This document shows positions 56,701-64,000 of a DNA stretch of 64,000 nt, in pieces; within the stretch, counting starts at the first letter, position 1, and every line of letters starts with the position of its first letter. Source of the stretch: Lithospermum erythrorhizon (taxonomy: Eukaryota; Streptophyta; Magnoliopsida; Boraginales; Boraginaceae); contig JADFUC010000371.1 of the NCBI GenBank assembly GCA_019722365.1, positions 248,001 through 312,000 of the forward strand, given 5' to 3'. The translations under genes and the position numbers were made by a program. Under the pieces are notes generated by a model, which had not been told where the DNA came from, ran no database searches, and saw only the letters and a program-made list of their open reading frames with translations.

Positions 56701-56813
56701 AGCAGAAATCAAGAGGTGCAAGCAAGGTTAAAGTAATGGTGATGCCTGGGTTCTATGTCCATGATAGAGTACTCAGGTGTAAAGTCCTTTGCAGATATAG
56801 ATCTGCACCATAG
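47229..56813 (+). CDS. GIL1 / IRK-interacting-protein-like (DUF641) protein, two exons
   Basis: Exons are 47229-47455 and 55316-56813. The split codon AG|C and GT-AG ends agree, giving 574 residues. Residues about 19-45 read EVSREEIQAAVAKAVELRAL then HAALLQG, the conserved N-terminus of this family. After the junction comes SYEYDPLPGYQQ. A heptad-rich coiled coil spans about 252-308. The DUF641/GIL1 domain runs from about 342 (VMVEGFLQIVAEARLSVKQF) to the C-terminus, ending PGFYVHDRVLRCKVLCRY. Relatives are plant-specific: Arabidopsis GIL1 acts in gravitropism under light and IRKI binds the receptor kinase IRK. The role here is inferred from family only. An in-frame upstream ATG at 47163 would add a hydrophobic leader, but the family N-terminus favours 47229. 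Confidence 0.88.
47664..47700 (+). mobile_element. hAT-like terminal sequence (one end only)
   Basis: CAGTGGAGGAACTAGAGGCA followed by GCCCCTAAAATTTTTAAAAA resembles the CAGTGGCGGAGC-type ends of plant hAT elements. No matching opposite end was identified, so the extent is unknown. Confidence 0.3.
48118..48841. mobile_element. possible mariner-derived non-autonomous element
   Basis: Left end CTTCGTCCATTTCATGAAGA and right end (reverse complement) CTCCCTCTCCTTAAAAGATT are flanked by TA on both sides. They resemble Stowaway-like ends but match only loosely. At 724 bp it is long for such an element. Confidence 0.35.
50440..50800 (+). repeat. AT microsatellite between two diverged direct repeats
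   Basis: Pure (AT)n runs from 50661 to about 50704. On both sides a block of about 55-90 bp recurs: AAAT-TGTGCTAA...TGTTTCTTCC-TTTTTTG...AAATTG at 50456 and again at 50717, about 261 bases apart. Confidence 0.7.
51867..53393 (+). repeat. LTR-like block in the intron, distantly like the Ty3/gypsy LTRs
   Basis: It starts TGTAGAGAATCAAAATTTAA, which resembles the start of the left-end LTR (TGTAGACATCAAAATTTTAT), and contains a similar TTAGGGTTT-rich leader and a later less AT-rich part (52740-53340). The right boundary is uncertain; a CA near 53393 is only a guess. No coding sequence was recognised in it. Confidence 0.35.
53751..53989. mobile_element. Stowaway-like MITE
   Basis: Left end CTCTCTCCCAGTTGATATAT and reverse-complemented right end CTCCATTCAATCCATTTTAA form imperfect inverted repeats. 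TA lies at 53749-53750 and 53990-53991. It is 239 bp and non-coding, within the long intron. Confidence 0.6.
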
Positions 56814-56816
56814 GTG

Positions 56817-57919
56817 ATTTTTCATGTTATTGTCTTTTTTTTTTTTTTCCTTCTCCTTTTTAAACTGTTTAGAATTATTTAAGGGGATGTATGTACCCTA
56901 AATAAGATGCAATATTTTTTCCTCCATAGTAAGTACTATTGTAAATCTTATTGCTCCTTCATTTTTCCCTTCTAAATTCTCTGTATTTATTTTTCAGTAC
57001 TACCTTTACAACATTGTTAATAGAAATTGACCAACCTGTATGAAAGGACGAGCAACAAAAATGTACCATTTCTACTCCAGTTTCTAGACCAGATATCAAT
57101 GGGAGCTATCATATGTTGACATAAAATTCTTATCTAAAAGTAGAGGGCTCAAAGATCCTTGATATAAGCTTTGAGGTCAGATTTGATATTTTTAAGGTCA
57201 AACCTAATAGTTCAAGCCCTAGACTAGTGGAACTTTGATTCGAATCAAAATTATCATTAAACTTAGTAAACTATTGATTTTTTCACCAAAAATGATAATA
57301 TAATATATGCAAAATTATTTGTGTTCAAAATTTAAAATGCTAACCATCAATTTTGGAACTTATATTTCTTTAACCATACAAGTGTAACCAGTATGTATAA
57401 GTGGCAAATTGTTAAAACTAAGCAAGCAATCCAAGAATAGATATAAGTGTACAAGGAATGGAAAGTTGATATGGAAGTACTTGAGCTTTGTTTTTATTGT
57501 AACTAAATGACTTGAGTTTTCTCTCCGGAAGATATCAGAGAAGTCCGCTTTTATCCCAGCACAACTTTGGGGCCTCTACTGGGAATATCATGGCCCTTTC
57601 TCGGCTTTATATCTACTCGCGATCAATAAACACAGCATAACTGCAGATAAGCACAGCCCATTGTATGAAACAAACACTTAAACGATAGCACAGTCAGAAC
57701 TGTCCCTGGAAGAAATATTTTTGTTTGAGCTTAATAATGAAATTTCCATTGGGATGGATTTCACAATGAAGATAGATATACATGACGTGACTTGACATTC
57801 TAACTCCAGGGAGAAACATGCTTCGGATATGTATGCTCAATTCTTGACTTTCTATGTACTAGAGACGGGGATGTAATGAAAGGTAAAAATCACCTGACAA
57901 CTTACTGGTCTGACGACAC
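56817..57919. other. intergenic region between convergent 3' ends
   Basis: The two genes point toward each other here. The region should contain both 3' UTRs and polyadenylation signals, which are diffuse in plants and cannot be placed from sequence. No further gene is seen. Confidence 0.6.
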
Positions 57920-60900
57920 TTATTGGAACATTCTGAAGACGAAGACAGGACTGTGAAAATCAACGTAATTTGTTTGAGCTTCTAGAGAACCTATGTATAT
58001 ATTTTCCCTTGGTTCCTCATTCACTCCACTCTGTGTTGCATATTCTAGTGCCATCTCATAATCCACCTGCAGATAAGCAATAATTAATTAATCTATATAT
58101 TATACTCGTATTAAAATCAAATGCTTCCGTCTTGAGAAGAAAAAACAAATGAGCTGACATCTGAGTATTTAGACATCATTATTCCCCCATTCATCTCAGA
58201 TATGCATTTTCATTGTCAAACAGGGGCAGAGATGAGCATGGGATGGGCTAATACATTATTACAACGGAGTTCTATAGAGGCAGATGAAGGTACATGTTTA
58301 TTGCACAAATAAACAATACAATAGGCTCCCGCCTAAGTGGGGAAAGGAGGGCTGAATTGTACACAGCCTGCCTTACTCCTATGATAATAGGGAGGCTGTT
58401 TCCGAGTTGACACATAATGAATTGCAAAGACCACCTACTACTTCACAATAGATAAGAAGCTTAGGTAGTGTAATGAATCATTTTGATTTATTTCACTTTA
58501 TCCATGAGCCAGAGAATATAATTTTGTTGACTCCATAGATCATGGAAAAAATTCAACTGACGAATGCGAGACAAATATTGCATGCAAGAGATACATGGTT
58601 AAAAGTATAAATAATGCCATGGGAAAATTGACACTTTGTATCTTCGATTCCAATCTTCAAGGAAAGCATGCTTAAAATGACATAGAAATAAGCAGGATAG
58701 GGTAAAAAAAATTCTGAAGGATGGTGGAATTTCCTCAATGAAAATATGATCAAACTTCCAAGCTCATATCAGATTCAATACCAAGCAAATAGCAAAGAAC
58801 AACTATCTATATATAGCAATATCTTAGTACGAATGTTATTGCCTTGTGGTGAATTCTTTCTCGATACTGTGCATAAATCATTCACTTAGCATGTAAAACA
58901 AGACAAAAGTATCACAGAAAGAATAAGTAACAAAAACAGAGGGCTTAGGTAATTGTGTAACAAAATCATTCAATAACCTCACCTGTTCAACATGTTGAGT
59001 GAGTTTCTCACAGTATGTTTCTTTTGTTATCTCTCCATAATAAACTTTTTTCAATACTTCAGAATCCTCCACCTCAAAGCGTTTCCTCTTAGCCATAAGT
59101 AACTCAGCCGTGCTTTTTACAACCTCATAGATAGCACCAGCAGCATTAGGAATATACCTGCAAAACAGGAAAAGAAAGTAAGAGCAGTTGTAGTTTGCCT
59201 AGTGAAGGCTCACAATCATATTCTTAAATCATCCACGTGAGTAGACTGACTTGTTCAGGTTCTTCTTCCTCTCCTGCTGCTCCCGAGCCTGAATTCTCTT
59301 GACTATTTTGGATTTTAGCTGATTGCAACATTGTTGTATGGCAGCCTGTGTACAGTTTATAATATCAGCTATGATTTTGCCAAACAAAAGATCAAGTGCT
59401 ATCTGGAAAAGCTTAAAAGCTTACCTTAACAGCGCCAGCTATTTCACTTATATCATCTCCGATATATTCTTTTCCAGTCCCTTTAAAAGGAATTTTTGTA
59501 CTAACAATGCTCACGAAGACACCAATCTTATCTTGTGTTTGATTAATCTTGTAACTATTCCAACTGAAAATCAAAGGTATTGTCAAGCCTATCATTAATT
59601 TGCCATGGGGAAAGATGGCATAATAGTTCTTTTCTAGAAAAGAAGAAAAAAAAAATTGAAAAATCATCTGCACCACATACTTAATTCTTCTTAAAGCAGT
59701 TCTGGTAACAACATCAGCTCCTTGCTCAAATAGAAGAGGAATTCGATTAGCAAATCTGAAGATGTTCAAACCCTGAAATGTACGAGGCATAGTTACTACC
59801 CGTAGATGAATCAACAAAGAAATTGTCGAGACTACTATAACGTTGCTTGTAAATTAAGATCAGCAGAAACTTGAGAATGGAAAATTGTTATAATATACAC
59901 AACGCCTTTGCTTTTAGAAGAACTTCACATTGTAACCAGAGCAGACAATAAGATAAGTTTCAATCAATAAAAATGCCGCAACAATATACGTAAGATAAAG
60001 AGTCAATAAGTAAGTTCTGTAATGGAAGACATAGAAGGGTAATCAAATTCTAGAAGTTAGTTGATAAGCCTAATTTTCTTGAAATGTTTATTCTTCACTC
60101 AAGGACCAAAAAAATAAAAAGAAGCTCATAATTTTACATATTTTCAAATTTTGGGATATTTATTAAATATATTGAACTTACATGTTTGACGTCTTTTCCA
60201 CCAATACTAACACCAGCTTCGACAAGAAAAGGATGGCCTTCGAATACCTGAGGGCTGCAATATAATAGGAAAGAGCTCAAATGATAAGCTAAGGTACAAA
60301 GGTACAATCAAATGGATAACAAGCACTAAACGACCTTCCTGAATAAGTTGCTACCATATCCGGATGTAGCTCTTTGATAATGCCAAGTCGTAGATTGTAT
60401 TCTCCAGCAGGACTAAGACACTACAATAGATTTATTTTGATATGCAGACTTAGAAGGTGGCACATGAAACCCATTAATATGAAACTTATAACAGTATATA
60501 AATATATTGAAATTATTCAGTGAGGGTGAGAGATATACAACTAATGATTGCATTGATTGTGACTTACATCACCACTTGGATCATCAAATTTCGCTTGTCG
60601 AAAAAGCTGGTGAATGCGAACTATTTGCTCCGAGGACAATGATTTGACGGACATTTTTGCACTGAAATCTGGACCCATTTCCCCTTAAATTGGAAACAAC
60701 TATTTCAGCTTTCGCAATGAAGTGTAGAAAAATTTGAATTCAATGTGCTTTCCCTAGACAAATAATTTGTAACAGTAATTACTGAATGTGCCATGCAGCA
60801 TGACCACGACCCAATTACATATTTGATCAAACAAATTAAAAGACCATAGTTAGACATAAGTTGGTCATGATGTAATAACACCAGGGTCATAGAGTATGAA

Positions 60901-61702
60901 AAGGGAAAATAGTTTGAATTCATTTGTCCTAACATTGTTGTATAAGAAGCAACTGAAGAACCAATTCTTAATTCTCAACCATGCACGGTGAATTATCTAC
61001 ACCAATTAAAATTATGATATGCATTAAATAAATAACTCATGTACCAAGGTCCGATATGATTTAAACAAACAAAGCAAAAAGAAGATCCACCGGCCACAAC
61101 AGAGGGGAGAAAGTAGTCCATTTTTATATATTGATTACAGTTATAACTCTGATCATAGAAGACTGTGTAATATAATTTAATAATACAAGCATCCTTGAGA
61201 CTTCTGATTTCAGGGCATAAGAGAATTTTTTTGCATCAACCTAAAAAATGTCTAGTTAAACATAATAAGAAATTCATGTTCAACCCACCAGGGGATGCAT
61301 GGTACATGCAATGCTCGCTTCAAACTATGCTAATTGATTAGTAATTGTATAATTCAAAATTTACTAATTAAACCAAGAAGACAGAATAAGTATGGACCTT
61401 TATAATGGGACAAAAAAGAAGATTAACAAAGTAGTTACCAATTAGGCGCTCAGCAAGGGGTTTGTTAACATTCACAAATTCTCGCTGAAGAAACTGCAGG
61501 AGGTTTTGAGTGGAAGTTTCTGCAATGAGGCGCTTTATGAGAAGCAAATCAACAGCTGATGGATGATATTTGGTCTCAAGTGGAATTGGGGGCATGACAT
61601 CTGTTCTTCTAGCAAACTTGACCGTCACGTTTTTGCTTCAAAAAAATTGGAAGAAAAAAACAACCACTCCCATTAGCTAGATGCCTAATCAACGGAAAAA
61701 AC

Positions 61703-61742
<40 letters not shown>

Positions 61743-63905
61743 TACTCTTGAGCTTCAGAAATAAATCTGAAAAGAAATTGGGCATAAGGTGTAATAACAG
61801 CCATTTGACGCATGTAGTGAAGAATTTTGGACTGCAGATACATGTAAAATAATTTAGCATTTGATTGACCCTAGAGCAAAGGAGCATGTTCTCCCAATGA
61901 GAACACAAAATACTATGAACATTTTCCTTCAATTTACTTATATGCCGATGGGAGGTATATATTAAAAAAAAAAGCAGGACATACACGATATGTTGTCCAA
62001 TTTCCCTCGATAACTATTTGGATTTGTGCACCGTGCCATCTCTCTTTGTTATCTCGTTTCTCATGCAGATGAATATGTGGAGTGTTTCTACAGAATTAGG
62101 CAGTGGTTACAATTGAGTTTTAATCTGTATAACTGGTAGTATTCAAGTCCTAGTTCTTAAAGAAATATCGACTTACTTCTGAATATCGATGTCTAGACGG
62201 CAAAATGAAGTATAGCTTTGCCCTTTCATTGATGATGAGATTTCAATTGGGAGTCCAGTACTCATTTTGGACCAGATTAATGCCTGAAAAATAGAAGAGG
62301 GTCAACTTCCACAACAAGATCATATTGTAACATATAAATTGCTATTCTCTATAAAGCAATAGACCGAAGAGTCACGATCAATAGCATGCAGAAGTTTCTA
62401 GCATTTTTAAGGGTATTGCAATAATTAGTCGGAGGACTCAGAGCATTCAAAGAACATTTTCAAGAAACATATTAGTAGAAGCATGCAAAATACATTAGTA
62501 CAGCATTTCTAAACATACCATCTTTGCACCAAGACCATATTTCCCACGTGTCTGTTTCAAACCATACTTTGTCCCAGATAACACTACAACATCAAAACCT
62601 CTTTAGAGAACCAAAGCAGCAATAGAACTATACTGAGAGCCTTGTGACTCGTTAGTAATGAAAATTATGTCAAAATGTTATGCCAGCAGCTAGAATCAAA
62701 TTTTGAACTCCTGTCGGTTGACATTATAAATGGAACAAAGATCTGTCTAATGTACTACCGCATTCTTAAATAGTTATAGAATACATATGGTAGGAAATTC
62801 ATACCTCGCCCAAACATATTTGGGATATCTTCATGAGGCATTCCTCTTCCATTATCCTAATGCAGATGGAAGAAGGAAGTTTATATGTCCGACTTCAAAA
62901 TCAGCATAATCCAGTTTACTTCACTTGATTTACAATAGAAGTGACGTACTAAAGTTCTTCGCACTACATTTTCAACTGCAATTCTCTTTTCACAATGCAT
63001 GCTTATTATTATGAAAGGCAAATGAATACAAAAGAGAAAAACTAAATATGTATAACTAGTAGGAACAAGAAGGGCTTAGGTTAGTTTACCATCAAAACCT
63101 TCTAAACATATTCTAGTGGGAGCTCAAGGACCCTCATTCTAATAATCATTTTCATATTTAAATACAAAAGAGAAAAACTAAATATGTATAACTAGTAGGA
63201 ACAAGAAGGGCTTATACATTAATCTAAATTTATAATCCTAGCATAATGGTGGGACAAATGAATAAATAATGATATACAGTATGTTCAAACAGTAGTAAAA
63301 ATTTAGTATGAGAATCAAACGGAGACTGAAGTAGACACAAAGAAGAATTATACTTTACAAGAGACTCTGTAATAGGATGCCTCGCGACTCTTATAGACCT
63401 TTCCAGCCTGTGGTTCTCTGACTTTCTTCCCAAGAGAAGCATTCTTTGCTTGAATTTCTTGAAAACGCGCTTCCTTGGCAAGACGTTTCTATGAGACACA
63501 TCACATGTTATGATTTACACGACTTGCACTATATGTAATGAAAAGTAAGAAAACTAATTCACCATAAACAAATAGATCTCATGCTGCAACATTAAGAAAT
63601 AGATTGTGAGCACACAAACCTCACGATCCTTGGCTGTTTCATAGTTATCGTACAGTGCTTCATCAATGCGTTCATAATCAGCTACACCAATCATAGAATT
63701 GTACTTACTCTTCCCTATCTCTTCACTACACCAATTAGTTAAAATTCAATTCACGCGCTCAAGTATTATACAAATCATCATCATCTTAAAGCATACAAAA
63801 CTCTTACATAACAATTTCGACAACAGGTAGCTCGGAGATGGACTCAGCTGAATCAAGTGCATTCTCAACAAGTTCCCTCACAGTTGTATATAAGCATTTC
63901 CCGGG
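57920..63905 (-). CDS. TOP6B: DNA topoisomerase VI subunit B, 5' exon(s) outside the window
   Basis: It encodes the ATPase subunit of plant topoisomerase VI, which with the A subunit passes one duplex through another and is needed for endoreduplication. Exons (high to low): 63905-63808, 63725-63620, 63488-63354, 62856-62805, 62583-62519, 62283-62177, 62087-61985, 61831-61746, 61635-61439, 60683-60568, 60420-60335, 60254-60182, 59772-59681, 59563-59425, 59345-59251, 59157-58983, 58066-57920. All have GT-AG ends and matching phases, giving 623 visible codons. GHKL ATPase motifs: RELVENALDS (N box), DNGRGMP, FGRVLSGTKYGLKQTRGKYG. The transducer domain follows, with TRRTDVMPP-like and IPLLFEQGADVVTRTAL blocks, and KGTGKEYIGDDI. 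The family is about 670 residues, so roughly 60 N-terminal residues lie beyond 64000. No break was seen. Confidence 0.95.
58321..58430 (-). mobile_element. SINE fragment in the last TOP6B intron
   Basis: On the plus strand AGGCTCCCGCCTAAGTGGGG is followed by GGGCTGAATTGTACACAGCC and GGGAGGCTGTTTCCGAG. Read on the minus strand this is the order seen in widespread plant tRNA-derived SINEs: GGAAACAGCCTC, then AAGGC-GCGTACAAT, then a GGGAGC end. The promoter boxes are degenerate. It lies in the intron 58067-58982 in the same direction as the gene. Confidence 0.6.
61702..61741. repeat. compound (TA)n(GA)n microsatellite at a TOP6B splice donor
   Basis: About eight TA units are followed by about 14 GA units. 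On the gene strand the CT tract begins within a few bases of the donor of exon 61831-61746 (GT at 61745-61744). The intron is only 110 bases, so the repeat fills over a third of it. Confidence 0.85.
63025..63214. repeat. exact 54-bp direct repeat in a TOP6B intron
   Basis: Bases 63025-63078 and 63161-63214 are identical (AATACAAAAGAGAAAAACTA...GAAGGGCTTA), offset by 136 bases, within the intron 62857-63353. The perfect match implies a recent local duplication or a local assembly error. Confidence 0.8.
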
Positions 63906-64000
63906 CTAATTAAAAAACATCGAAAACCCCAAAAAACAAAATCGAAAATCCCAATAATTACAAATATGTAAATCCTTTAAATTGCATCAACAACAATTAC

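Noticed and set aside
57230..57260. GATTCGAATC near 57238 as a tRNA B box
   Set aside because: It is a short palindrome with no A box at suitable spacing.

Overview
The window is nuclear DNA of a flowering plant, probably a eudicot. It is AT-rich, crowded with plant-type retrotransposons and DNA transposons, and carries two plant genes with GT-AG introns. The only intact protein-coding genes lie in the right-hand quarter. The species cannot be named from the sequence.

Right end, 47.2-64.0 kb: two convergent genes. On the plus strand is a two-exon gene of the DUF641 / GRAVITROPIC IN THE LIGHT 1 (GIL1) / IRK-interacting protein family, with exons 47229-47455 and 55316-56813. Its roughly 7.9 kb intron holds an LTR-like block, MITE-like elements and an AT microsatellite. 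On the minus strand is DNA topoisomerase VI subunit B (TOP6B; BIN3/RHL3/HYP6 in Arabidopsis). I place 17 exons from 63905 down to 57920, and all their phases join. The first roughly 60 codons lie beyond base 64000.

Left part, 0-47 kb: a graveyard of mobile elements with no intact gene. From left to right it holds: the 5' part of a minus-strand Ty3/gypsy element of the Tat type with its LTR (1-4871); a 44-bp stub of a truncated retroposon; a nearly full-length but decayed LINE with a probable 18-bp target duplication (5616-11797); a Stowaway-like MITE; a tRNA-related SINE head; a 12.3 kb Mutator-like element (16692-29015) with terminal inverted repeats, a GRF zinc-finger ORF and transposase scraps, itself interrupted by an LTR retroelement; a decayed hAT gene of the DUF4371/ZMYM1-like type; a minisatellite; a broken endogenous pararetrovirus (Caulimoviridae) fragment (about 38.6-40.9 kb); and a probable solo LTR of the same family as the left-end element (41423-42740).

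The strangest feature is an uninterrupted run of 949 T residues (24701-25649). An indel-rich second copy of 19078-20963 follows it directly. I read the run as most likely an assembly or basecalling artefact at an LTR junction, though a real poly(A)-derived expansion is not excluded. Exons of the two host genes are clean while the repeats are indel-rich, which fits either old decay or poor polishing of repeats.
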